NCBI GenBank assembly: GCA_039888615.1
Contig: JBDQQS010000012.1
Strand: one strand, 5' to 3'
DNA: 64,000 bases
From: Flavimaribacter sp039888615
GTDB taxonomy: Bacteria; Pseudomonadota; Alphaproteobacteria; Rhizobiales; Rhizobiaceae
Part shown: positions 6,799-15,299 of the stretch, one piece after another
How the letters are laid out: each line of letters starts with the position of its first letter
Position numbering within the stretch: the stretch's first letter is position 1
The notes under the pieces: generated by a model
Seen by the model: the letters and a program-made list of their open reading frames with translations, nothing else
Databases searched by the model: none
What the model was told of the DNA's origin: nothing
Made by a program: the position numbers and the translations under genes

Positions 6799-7809
6799 AT
6801 GAAGAACCCCTTCAGCACATTCACAAGCGGTCTGGGCGGCGATAGCGGGCGTCTGGTCGATCCATACCTTGCATTGCCCATGGCTGCGGCTCTTATCGGC
6901 GGTGGCAGCAACCAGGAGTCGCTCTCCAATGCGATGATGGCGGGCATGTATGGAATGCAGGCGCGCAGGGACAGGAAAGACCAGCAGACGCAGCGCAACC
7001 AGACGGTCGACTACCTGAACCGCAACCGTCCTGATTTGGCCGAAGCCTATGCGGCTGGCGTTCCGATGAACGTCATCACTCAGGAACTGTTCAAGAAACC
7101 TGATGAGCGCAAGATCATGCAGGACGCATCCGGTCGGCAGCGTTTTGTTGACACGGGTGACTACGTCTTCGGCGATGTCGGTCCTGATCCGAAGCAGGCC
7201 GAGAAAGACTTCGAAACGGAGCAGAAACTTCGCAAGGAATATTCTGGACTTGGCACGGTCAAATCCTTCGGGGAGCAGACAGCGGCTTACCAGCGCGTCA
7301 TCGACAGCGCGCGAAACCCTTCACCGGCAGGTGATCTGGCTCTGATCTTCAACTACATGAAGGTTCTTGATCCTGGCTCAGTTGTCCGTGAGAGCGAGTT
7401 CGCCACGGCTGCAGCGTCTGGCGCATTCGGCGACCGCATACAGGCTGCTTACGAGCGGATCAGGACCGGTAAGCGCCTTAGCGAAGAACAGCGCCGCGAC
7501 TTTGTCCGTGAAGCCGGAGAACTCTTTCAGGGCGCCGCAGGACTCCACGGCAGGACGAACGAATACTACACAGGCGTTGCGGGTCAGTACGGCATAGACC
7601 CGACGCGCATTGTCACCCAGCCCCCGAGCATCGGCATCATGGACCCCAACTGGAACATGGACACGATTCTGCCTCTGACGCCAGAAGCAGGATTGCCGGG
7701 TATGCCCGGCAGCGATCTCCCGGAAGGCTTCACAGAGGAAGACGTGGATTTCACCATGCGAAAATACGGGATTAGCCGTGAGGAAGTTCTCAGAAGGATG
7801 GCCGAATAA
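6799..7809 (+). CDS. Phage virion / DNA-ejection-type protein
   Basis: 336 residues. The N-terminus is Gly/Ala/Met-rich (LALPMAAALIGGGSNQESLSNAMMAGMYG). The centre holds EKDFETEQKLRKEYSGLGTVKSFGEQTAAYQRVIDSA followed by DLALIFNYMKVLDPGSVVRESEFATA, a segment I recognise from podophage internal-virion and transglycosylase-associated proteins of alphaproteobacterial phages. The gene shares one base with the next. The likely role is in the ejected core or DNA-entry channel; this is family inference. Confidence 0.7.
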   Translation: MKNPFSTFTSGLGGDSGRLVDPYLALPMAAALIGGGSNQESLSNAMMAGMYGMQARRDRKDQQTQRNQTVDYLNRNRPDLAEAYAAGVPMNVITQELFKKPDERKIMQDASGRQRFVDTGDYVFGDVGPDPKQAEKDFETEQKLRKEYSGLGTVKSFGEQTAAYQRVIDSARNPSPAGDLALIFNYMKVLDPGSVVRESEFATAAASGAFGDRIQAAYERIRTGKRLSEEQRRDFVREAGELFQGAAGLHGRTNEYYTGVAGQYGIDPTRIVTQPPSIGIMDPNWNMDTILPLTPEAGLPGMPGSDLPEGFTEEDVDFTMRKYGISREEVLRRMAE

Positions 7810-9497
7810 TGCCGCGTGACATGTTGAAAGATAAACCGCGCAAGCCGCGCGATATGCTTGAAGGCAGGGGCGAACTGAAGCCGGTCGAGAACAGCATCGG
7901 CGCTCGCGTCGGCAACTGGCTGTACGACACGGCCAACGCTGTCGGCCTGCCCGCAAGCCGAATGCGTCGAGACCTTCAGGGTGCTGACGACTTCGTTCGT
8001 GGCGCGGCTGATGTCGCAACGTTTGGAACGGCGGATGAATTGGCTGCACTCGGAACCTCTGCAACGAGTGATATCAGCTACGATCAGGCATTGAACACCG
8101 AACGGCTCAGGGACGCCAACGCAGGCCCAATGCGAACGGCGGGACAGGTCGCCGGTGGTCTGGCTACAGGCGCGCTCATGGCTCCGATATCTCCCTCTGT
8201 GCGCATGGCGCAGGGCGGACGGGGATTGTTGCCAGTCTCGATAGCTTCCGGTGCCGAAGGTGCCGCTCTTGGCGCAGGCTATGGGATTGGATCCGGCGAG
8301 GGTATCGAAGATCGATCAAAGCAGGGATTTATTGGTGCGGGCACTGGAGCAATCGTTGGCACCGCAACACCAGCAGTCGTCAGCGGCGCAACAAAGCTTG
8401 CTCAAAAGGTTGTCAGCCCCAATCATATCCCAGCCGATCGAAAGGCCATGGCGGATATCCTCCGCCGTGAAGGCGTGCAGACGACCGCTGGTCAGCAATC
8501 CGGTTCCAAGTCTCTGCGCTTCAAGGAAAGTCATATTGGCGGCGCGAAAGCCGCTGACATCTACGAGAAGCAATTCGAGCAGTTCACGGCCGCTACACTG
8601 CGCCGTGCTGGCATAACTGCTAACAGGGCAACGCCGGATGTTCTGGATGCTGGATCTTCCCGGATCGGGCGACTCTTCGATGACCTTGCGGCACGTAATA
8701 CACTGCGAGCGGACCAGCCACTTGTAAGGGCGCTGCGTGATGCTCGCGCCAACTACAGACTAAGGACCGGCAAGGCCGATATCGTCCCTCTGATCGATGC
8801 CAAGCTGAAGGGCATTGCGGACGATATCAGCAGCGGCACTTTGACGGGCGAGAAGTATCAGTCCATCCGCTCGACACTTGGCAAGGAAGCCAGGAGCGCC
8901 ACCAAGCCAGAAGTCAAAAGGGCGCTGTTCGATATACAGGGCGCGCTCGACGACGCCATGGAGCGCAGCATTCGCCTCTATAATCCTTCCGACGCCCAGA
9001 AATGGAACGAGGCCCGCAGGCTCTACAAAAACATGCTGGTTATCGAAGATGCAGCGACACGAGCCGGTGAGACGTCAGCGCTTGGTCTGATCACCCCGTC
9101 ACAGCTTCGCAGTGCAGTCACCCGTCAGAACAAGTCGGGTTACGCCAAGGGTAAAGGCGACTTTGCAGAGATAGCGAGAGCCGGTGAAGCGCTCATGCGT
9201 CCGATGCCAAGTTCCGGCACGGCAGAACGGCTTGGATCATCTCTTGCAACAGCCGGCATTCGTGGCGGTGTAGGCGCTGCGGCTGGAGAAGCAGCGGGCC
9301 AGTTCCTTGGCGTACCTGGTGGCGGCTACGCCGGAGGACTTGCGGGCATCGCCCTACCGGCCATGCAAGGCCGCGCCATGATGTCTGGTCCGGGGCAGAA
9401 ATATCTAACGAACCAGTTGCTCCCGCCGATAGGACCCGGCGCGAATGCAGTCATCAATTCAATGCTGAGAAATTCGGCAATCCCGCAGGTGCCCTAA
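7809..9497 (+). CDS. Large phage virion/ejection-type protein with Gly-rich membrane-active segments
   Basis: 562 residues; the start overlaps the previous stop (TAATG). The N-terminus repeats a PRDML motif. Residues about 100-200 are Gly/Ala-rich and hydrophobic (AGQVAGGLATGALMA, GAEGAALGAGYGIGSGEG, GTGAIVGTATPAVV), as is a C-terminal stretch (GGVGAAAGEAAGQFLGVPGGGYAGGLAG), with a long helical middle. This is the usual look of phage proteins that enter the cell envelope during DNA ejection. No enzyme motif seen. Confidence 0.65.
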   Translation: MPRDMLKDKPRKPRDMLEGRGELKPVENSIGARVGNWLYDTANAVGLPASRMRRDLQGADDFVRGAADVATFGTADELAALGTSATSDISYDQALNTERLRDANAGPMRTAGQVAGGLATGALMAPISPSVRMAQGGRGLLPVSIASGAEGAALGAGYGIGSGEGIEDRSKQGFIGAGTGAIVGTATPAVVSGATKLAQKVVSPNHIPADRKAMADILRREGVQTTAGQQSGSKSLRFKESHIGGAKAADIYEKQFEQFTAATLRRAGITANRATPDVLDAGSSRIGRLFDDLAARNTLRADQPLVRALRDARANYRLRTGKADIVPLIDAKLKGIADDISSGTLTGEKYQSIRSTLGKEARSATKPEVKRALFDIQGALDDAMERSIRLYNPSDAQKWNEARRLYKNMLVIEDAATRAGETSALGLITPSQLRSAVTRQNKSGYAKGKGDFAEIARAGEALMRPMPSSGTAERLGSSLATAGIRGGVGAAAGEAAGQFLGVPGGGYAGGLAGIALPAMQGRAMMSGPGQKYLTNQLLPPIGPGANAVINSMLRNSAIPQVP

Positions 9498-9730
9498 CGG
9501 CGCATCCATTCGGGAAGATCAGACCCAAGTAAGGCAAGCGCAGTCCCAAGAAAAGCGGCACCAACCGCAAAACCAAAGGCGAAGGAAACCCACTGAAAAA
9601 GGCCGGAGGAAATCCCCAAGATGCCAACCACCGCATACACAACCCAAACCAGTATTAGATACCGGTTACTCCATCTTTTGCCGCCAGTTTCATGGCGGTT
9701 GTGTTCAATGGTTTTTGGTTCTTCCGTCAT
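9494..9730 (-). CDS. Small two-segment membrane protein
   Basis: 78 residues from the ATG at 9730. Two hydrophobic stretches are evident (YLILVWVVYAVVGILGISSG and VSFAFGFAVGAAFLGTALALLG) after a polar N-terminus. It overlaps the convergent phage gene by four bases. It may be a moron or an immunity-type membrane protein; nothing in the sequence decides. The composition supports a real protein, but the antiparallel position between two phage genes lowers confidence. Confidence 0.45.
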   Translation of the reverse strand: MTEEPKTIEHNRHETGGKRWSNRYLILVWVVYAVVGILGISSGLFQWVSFAFGFAVGAAFLGTALALLGSDLPEWMRR

Positions 9731-9795
9731 CACCCGAAAGATAGGTTCTGCAGGACGCTTTGTCTATTCGCCTGCACATCATGAGGTTGCAGTTA

Positions 9796-11034
9796 ATGGC
9801 TGACATCAATTCAAATCGCAGCTTCAAGGAAGCATACGATGCGGCTCTTGCTGTAGGGCTATCCCCGCGCGAGGCGTTCGAATCCGCTACCCGTTGGTCT
9901 CCGCAGTCAAGGAAGACCAGCAGACGGCCAGCCGTTCAATACGCGCTTGGTCCAAAGCGATCGGAGAAACCGTCCAGCAATATCTCGGATCTCGTTGCGG
10001 ATGCCGCCGCGTCTGTCGATCCTTCGTACAGGACAGTCGTCTTCTCCGGCCAGGAACCGCGCAAGCCGTTCAACTGGATGTCGCGAGCCCAGAAGAACAA
10101 CTATCGCAAGTATGTCGCGGAAGGCTATTCACCCGAACAGGCGGAGCGCATGGCCAATGCGCACAGCTCGAAAGGACGGCATCCTCTCGGACTGGCCGTT
10201 GATGCACGTTTCGAAGACGGAGAAGGCAACGCAATACGGGATCAGGATATCCTGGACGAGATCATCTTCTCGTTTACGCAAGCCACGGACGGCAACATCG
10301 GAAGGGGCGGTCCCGGCTATATGGGCTATGGACGCACGCACTTCGATACTGCGCCTCCAAGCCGATATGCGCCCGCCAACTCGTGGGGCAATGACAAAGA
10401 CCCCGGCTACCAGCTTCAACAGCAACAGGCGCGTGGTCTGCATGACTACGGCATTACAACTGCCGCAGGCGTTCCGACACCCACGCCGCGCGGCGGCAAT
10501 CAGCTTATGACCAGCCATCCGCCGGATGCAATGGGCATCAATCCCATGCAGCCGACAATGGACGCCTACGCGCAATATGGAGACACCAGAACAGCATCAA
10601 CCGGCACAGACAGCGGAATGCCGGGTTCCATGCCGCCCATCCCATCGCCGCGACCAACGAATACCGGCAATCCAGTTTTGGAGGGCAACCAGCAATTCGC
10701 CGACTGGCAGGCTAACGTCATCCCTCCGATACCGACGCCACGTCCGGAAGTGATCGCAAGCCAGTTGATACAGGACGCCGTAAAGAGCAGCGAACATGAA
10801 AGAGCCCGCCGAAGCACACAGGGCGCAACTCCGACGCATACGAACGGCGACACAAGGCAAGATCTGATAGCGAGGGCCGACAAGGGCAGCGAGGAATTCT
10901 TCCCGCCCGTACCAATGCCGCCAGTGGCACAATTCAATCCGTTTCAGGGGCTTAACGCCTTTGGAATGAACACCGCATCGAACAGCCATCAGTTTCTCAA
11001 TGCACTCCTGAAAGGAGGAGCAGGCTTATACTGA
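9796..11034 (+). CDS. Phage-type protein with an M15-like peptidase core and proline-rich tail
   Basis: 412 residues from the ATG at 9796, with GAGG nine bases upstream. Residues about 120-200 keep the zinc-ligand pattern of M15 peptidases: KGRHPLGLAVDARF gives His and Asp seven apart, and GYGRTHFD gives the last His. The second half is a low-complexity Pro/Gln/Asn-rich tail with repeated PPIPTPRP-like and MPPIPSPRP-like units. A virion-borne peptidoglycan hydrolase used at DNA entry, or a lysis enzyme, would fit. The catalytic acidic residue between the ligands is not certain. Confidence 0.6.
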   Translation: MADINSNRSFKEAYDAALAVGLSPREAFESATRWSPQSRKTSRRPAVQYALGPKRSEKPSSNISDLVADAAASVDPSYRTVVFSGQEPRKPFNWMSRAQKNNYRKYVAEGYSPEQAERMANAHSSKGRHPLGLAVDARFEDGEGNAIRDQDILDEIIFSFTQATDGNIGRGGPGYMGYGRTHFDTAPPSRYAPANSWGNDKDPGYQLQQQQARGLHDYGITTAAGVPTPTPRGGNQLMTSHPPDAMGINPMQPTMDAYAQYGDTRTASTGTDSGMPGSMPPIPSPRPTNTGNPVLEGNQQFADWQANVIPPIPTPRPEVIASQLIQDAVKSSEHERARRSTQGATPTHTNGDTRQDLIARADKGSEEFFPPVPMPPVAQFNPFQGLNAFGMNTASNSHQFLNALLKGGAGLY

Positions 11035-11036
11035 GT

Positions 11037-11195
11037 ATGGAAGGAAACAAGAGACAGTCGCCGATGTTTGGAGCCTCAACCGGGACACTGAGGCCGACGC
11101 CACCAATCCATACATCTGACAAGCGCTCCGGCGGGCGACCACTTAGTATCTTAAAGTGGCTTAATTTCAATCGGATAGGGCCTTTTAACCCCTGA
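11037..11195 (+). CDS. Possible 52-residue small protein
   Basis: An ATG three bases after the upstream stop opens a 52-codon frame (MEGNKRQSPMFGASTGTLRP...). It is Pro/Arg-rich, like short phage tail or linker proteins, and lies in the same orientation as both neighbours. There is no well-spaced ribosome binding site, so it may be non-coding. Confidence 0.3.
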   Translation: MEGNKRQSPMFGASTGTLRPTPPIHTSDKRSGGRPLSILKWLNFNRIGPFNP

Positions 11196-11248
11196 TTTTA
11201 ACAGTCGATATGATGATCGGATGGAACTGAACAGGAGCCAGTAAAATA

Positions 11249-11596
11249 GTGGGAAATAGTGCACCAAAGCCACCCGCTGCCGGTAAGGGCAGACCGAAAG
11301 GATCTTTGAACAAGACCACAGCGCTCTTGAAAAAGGCAGTGTTGCAGGCTGCGGAAGCCGAAGGTTCAGACGGGAATGGGAAAGAAGGGCTTGTCGGCTA
11401 TTGTCGTTCTCTTGCGAGAGACCACCCGACCGCATTCACTTCACTGCTTGGAAAAATCATCCCGACGCAGGTGGATGCGAATGTCGCTGTAACGACAGAT
11501 CCACTCAGGGAATTGCTCGATTACGTACAACAGAACGGCAAGCGGCTAATCGACTTCGATGAGAACGGAGAGATAGTTAAACAAACTGGAAAATAG
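11249..11596 (+). CDS. Phage-type protein, possible small terminase subunit
   Basis: 115 residues from a GTG at 11249, eleven bases after AGGAG. The N-terminus GKGRPKGSLNKTTALLKKAVLQAAEAEG followed by GLVGYCRSLARDHPTAFTSLLGKIIPTQV is common in alphaproteobacterial podophages next to the terminase. In T7-like order the small terminase follows the internal virion genes, and a large terminase should come next; instead the phage-type genes stop here and metabolic cargo begins. Small-terminase identity is inferred from position. Confidence 0.5.
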   Translation: MGNSAPKPPAAGKGRPKGSLNKTTALLKKAVLQAAEAEGSDGNGKEGLVGYCRSLARDHPTAFTSLLGKIIPTQVDANVAVTTDPLRELLDYVQQNGKRLIDFDENGEIVKQTGK

Positions 11597-11763
11597 CCGG
11601 ACGAGGAAGGGATTCGCCCTTTCCGGTGCATGGCATCATCCAGACCGAGAATTCGCTCCTCGTCCACCTCTGGATTGGAAGCAAGTGCGGTTTCCAACAT
11701 GGGTGGCGTTAGTCATTGGGAGCGGCCGGCCCGATTCAGATGAAACAAGCCGGCTACTGAAAG

Positions 11764-12732
11764 TTACTTCATTGAAGAATAAATCTCGCCTTCGGTTTTC
11801 ATGAAATCGCAGAATGCGTCACCAGGTATCCAGACTGGCGCGAAGCCAAATGTAGTGCCGAACTTTGCGAAAGCCTCGCTGGCGGCCGCCGATCCGACGA
11901 TCTCAATGGCCTTCTGACGAACCTCCTCCGGTGTGTTGGATGGCAAGAAAACTCCCCGGACCATGCCAATCGTGGCGTCTACTCCGTGATCTTGAAGCGT
12001 CGCAACGTTATGTAGTGAGGAGTCGCTGATTTGTCCCAAAGATCCTCCCGCTACCAGTACTCGAGCGAGGCCTTCTTGTACCTCTGACAACATCACTGGA
12101 GCGATCAGCACTCCCGCATCGACTTGGTTGGCAAGGATCGCCTTCTTCAATGGTGCGCCACCATTAAATGGAATAATACGCACATCTATCTCGTACTTCT
12201 CGACCAATAATTCAGCCAGCACATGATCAGGTGAGGCAAGTGCCGTAACTCCGAGCGACAATTCACCCGGCGCGGCCTGAGCCGCCTCGACGAAATCAGC
12301 GAAATCGCCATAGCCTTTGTCAGAGTTTGAGATAATCCAAGTTGGTGTGTCATAGACACCGCCCACGCAAACGTAGTCGTCCAGCGAAAACGGTACGTCA
12401 CGAAACGCAATTGGGGCGTTAATGTCCGAAGACCCGTTGAGCAGCATTGTATAACCATCAGCTACGGCGTCTTTTACTGCCAACATCCCAGCATTACCCG
12501 CACCGCCAGTAATGTTCTCAACGAGTACCGGCTGACCTGCCACGTCTTCCATCGGGCCAGCTAATGCACGCGCAATAGAGTCAGTTCCACCACCCGCACG
12601 CCATGGGACGATGATACGGATCGTGTCATCTGGGTATTCGGCCTTTGCCGCCGCAGAGGCGGATAATACCAACGCCGCAGCAAGGGCAAACGACCCGATG
12701 ATGCTATGTTTCCCGTGTGAAAATTTGAACAT
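11764..12732 (-). CDS. Tripartite tricarboxylate transporter substrate-binding protein (TctC family)
   Basis: 322 residues with a signal peptide ending near AAAKAEYPD. The mature protein begins with the family signature YPDDTIRIIVPWRAGGGTDSIARALAGPM and continues with NITGGAGNAGMLAV. It is periplasmic and delivers a carboxylate to the TctAB membrane pair. A second, clearly related binding protein lies at 14346-15299; the two share IIVPW/AGGGTDSIARALA, TLLLNGSSDI and IIPFNGGAPLKKAILANQVDAG-type segments. It is the last gene of the minus-strand transporter-amidase operon. Confidence 0.92.
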   Translation of the reverse strand: MFKFSHGKHSIIGSFALAAALVLSASAAAKAEYPDDTIRIIVPWRAGGGTDSIARALAGPMEDVAGQPVLVENITGGAGNAGMLAVKDAVADGYTMLLNGSSDINAPIAFRDVPFSLDDYVCVGGVYDTPTWIISNSDKGYGDFADFVEAAQAAPGELSLGVTALASPDHVLAELLVEKYEIDVRIIPFNGGAPLKKAILANQVDAGVLIAPVMLSEVQEGLARVLVAGGSLGQISDSSLHNVATLQDHGVDATIGMVRGVFLPSNTPEEVRQKAIEIVGSAAASEAFAKFGTTFGFAPVWIPGDAFCDFMKTEGEIYSSMK

Positions 12733-12817
12733 GTAATTCTCCTTCTGATTGAATGGACCTTGTCGAGGTCATGTCCATCTACGGTGGTTCGAGGATTGGA
12801 GGCTTTCTCCGGGGGAA

Positions 12818-14221
12818 TTAAACACTTAGCTTTCCGTGTCCTTCAGCCGCGGGGTCAATCGTCGAGACTGGAGCGGCAACAATTCGCCCTGCTTTGAAAA
12901 GAATATCTTCACGAAACCTTCCGGCTACTAGTTGCACACCCATGGGAGCGCCTGGACGTCCGGTCGCAACTGCGAGCGCTGGCAGCCCGAGTGCGGGAAT
13001 AGCCGATTGCGTCAACTGTGCTTCGTAGACCCGTTCAAAATCAGCCTCTGTCCCAACATCCAGGTGATCTGGAAATGGCGGCTCGGAGGAGACTGGGCAG
13101 AGTACCAGCGGCCATTCTTCTAAAAAAAGCTGCCAAGCGCGCAGGAGCGTGGCGCGCATTCGTAGAGCTTCCTCTGGTCGTGGCGCTCGCTCCGCTACTG
13201 CCATAAGGCGTTCAACTATGGTGAGTGCATCAGGATCGTTTTCTGCTTCCAGTTTCGAAAGTCCAGCACTACGGAAACTGTCCATCCAGAGTGATATGTT
13301 GACGGCAGCAGCATCACGAAAGGATGGCGGATTAACTTGTGCGACTTCCCAGCCAGCCTTTTCGAGTCGATGCGCCGCTGCCTCAAGCGCAGCTCGAACA
13401 GGTGGGGCGACAACCAGCGAGTCCGGCCCGACGCTAAGTGCGACACGTCGGGCGGTAGTCGGCATGGTGTGAGGAACTGGCATCCACCATGGGTCTCGCG
13501 CATCCCCGGCGGACATGGCACGGAATCCTAATTCAAGATCATCTATAGTGCGCGCTAGTGGACCCGACACGCCCATGAGTTGGGCACCGATCGTCCGTTC
13601 CGGCCCGGACAAATGCGCCGCGGGCACCCGGCCAAGTGTAGGGCGTAAACCATGCACTCCACAGGCATACGCGGGATAGCGAATCGAGCCCGCTATGTCT
13701 GTGCCATGACCAACTGCACCGATACCAGTCGCGACGGCCGCAGCTGCACCGCCTGAGGAGCCGCCCGGCGTGTATGCGCTATTATGTGGGTTTCGTGTCG
13801 CACCATGCAGAGTATTGCGCGTGAACCAACGCAACGAGAAAGCTGGTGTATTTGTTCTTCCAATTATTATTGCGCCCGAGCGCCGTAGGTTGGCCACTAC
13901 CGGGCTGTCCTGCTCGGCGATCAGATCAGCCTGCAATCGTAATCCGCTCGTGGTCGGCCGACCAGCGAGATCGACACTGACCTTCACTGTGATTGGCACC
14001 CCGGCGAGTGGGCCCCCGTCATCACCCGCAGCGAGTTTGGTATCCAGCGCTTTCGCCTCGGTTAGAGCCGGTCCGGCGAGAGAATCGACCACGGCGTTTA
14101 CAGTCGGATTAACACTTTCCATCCTCGCGAGCGCATTCTCGACAACCTCACTCGCCGAGACTGCACGAGCGCGCACGAGCGCTGAAATCGCATTCGCCGG
14201 CATGCTCCAATAAGGAACCAT
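12818..14221 (-). CDS. Amidase (amidase-signature family)
   Basis: 467 residues from the ATG at 14221, eight bases after AAGGG; the frame upstream overlaps the next gene and is not used. It carries the Ser-cisSer-Lys triad: Lys about 80 in GVPITVKVS, Ser about 155-156 in GGSSGGAAAAVA, and Ser about 179 in GTDIAGSIRYPA. The enzyme hydrolyses a carboxamide to an acid plus ammonia or an amine. It sits between two TctC genes, suggesting that the imported solute is its substrate. No signal peptide, so cytoplasmic. Family members range from indoleacetamide hydrolase to nylon-oligomer hydrolase; the substrate is not predictable. Confidence 0.9.
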   Translation of the reverse strand: MVPYWSMPANAISALVRARAVSASEVVENALARMESVNPTVNAVVDSLAGPALTEAKALDTKLAAGDDGGPLAGVPITVKVSVDLAGRPTTSGLRLQADLIAEQDSPVVANLRRSGAIIIGRTNTPAFSLRWFTRNTLHGATRNPHNSAYTPGGSSGGAAAAVATGIGAVGHGTDIAGSIRYPAYACGVHGLRPTLGRVPAAHLSGPERTIGAQLMGVSGPLARTIDDLELGFRAMSAGDARDPWWMPVPHTMPTTARRVALSVGPDSLVVAPPVRAALEAAAHRLEKAGWEVAQVNPPSFRDAAAVNISLWMDSFRSAGLSKLEAENDPDALTIVERLMAVAERAPRPEEALRMRATLLRAWQLFLEEWPLVLCPVSSEPPFPDHLDVGTEADFERVYEAQLTQSAIPALGLPALAVATGRPGAPMGVQLVAGRFREDILFKAGRIVAAPVSTIDPAAEGHGKLSV

Positions 14222-14345
14222 TTGCATTACCCTTCGATTGTGAGCGCCACTAGATAGGTGTAGGTAGCGGCCCGCCCGCGACGGCGGCTGTTCACAAGCA
14301 CCAGCCGCCGTCGCATTTTCAGTACGTGGATGCGGATATTGCTTC

Positions 14346-15299
14346 TCACTCTGCCGACGCTTCAAACGTATCCATTTCCGATCGGATCACGTCGCAGTAT
14401 TCCGGTCCGCTGACCCATTTCGGCGCCGACCCGAATGTCTCGCCAAACGCTGCAAAGATTTCGCTCTTTGCTGCCGCCTCTACTAGCGCGCTAACCTCCG
14501 CCAGCACCTCATTGGACACACCTGCGGGCATCAGCACGCCGCGATAGGACCCAATCTCGAACTCCAGCCCCAGATCCGCAGGTGTCGGTGCATCTCGCAC
14601 TTCTTCATACCGCACGTTCTCCAGAGACCCGCCGCCCATAATTACTCCGGCCAGTCCGGCTTCCACCTCAGGCAGCATCACCGGAACATAAAATATGCCC
14701 GCGTCGACCTGACCTGCCAGCAACGCCTTTTTCATGTTGGCGCCGCCATTGAACGGGATGATCCGTACATCGATGCCGAATTTCTCAGCCACCGCCTTGC
14801 CAAGTACCTCGTCGGGCGAATTCAGCGTTGTGACGCCTAACGTCAGTTCGCCGGGCTTGGCTGCGGCTGCTGCGGTATAATCCTCCAGCGTTTCATATCC
14901 GGACTCACTGTTCACAACGATCCACAGCGGTGCCGAATATACCCCGCCCACACAGGTAAAATCGTCCAGAGTAAACGGCATCTCCCGAAATACTTGGGAA
15001 CTCGAGATGTCACTCGATCCGTTCAGCAGCAGGGTATAGCCGTCCGGTGAAGCGTTCACGACCGCCAGATGCCCTGGCACGCGGCCACCGCCGCTAATAT
15101 TCTCTATGATTACAGTGCCATCGCTTTCGGCTTCTATAGCCTTAGCCAGTGCGCGGGCGATTGAATCCGTCCCCCCACCCGCCTTCCATGGCACGACCAT
15201 TCGAATCGGCTCAGATGGATAGTCCTGTGCGATGGCCTCGCTGCCAGTTGCGATGAGTGCCGCGATAGAGGCGGTCTTGAGAAAGGTTTTGAAAGTCAT
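14346..15299 (-). CDS. Tripartite tricarboxylate transporter substrate-binding protein (TctC family), second copy
   Basis: 317 residues with a signal peptide (MTFKTFLKTASIAALIATGSEAIAQ) and the family N-terminus YPSEPIRMVVPWKAGGGTDSIARALA. Its ATG overlaps the stop of the TctA gene by four bases, so this copy is the one translationally coupled to the membrane component. It is a paralogue of the protein at 11764-12732. Predicted to bind an anionic carboxylate in the periplasm and pass it to TctAB. Confidence 0.92.
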   Translation of the reverse strand: MTFKTFLKTASIAALIATGSEAIAQDYPSEPIRMVVPWKAGGGTDSIARALAKAIEAESDGTVIIENISGGGRVPGHLAVVNASPDGYTLLLNGSSDISSSQVFREMPFTLDDFTCVGGVYSAPLWIVVNSESGYETLEDYTAAAAAKPGELTLGVTTLNSPDEVLGKAVAEKFGIDVRIIPFNGGANMKKALLAGQVDAGIFYVPVMLPEVEAGLAGVIMGGGSLENVRYEEVRDAPTPADLGLEFEIGSYRGVLMPAGVSNEVLAEVSALVEAAAKSEIFAAFGETFGSAPKWVSGPEYCDVIRSEMDTFEASAE

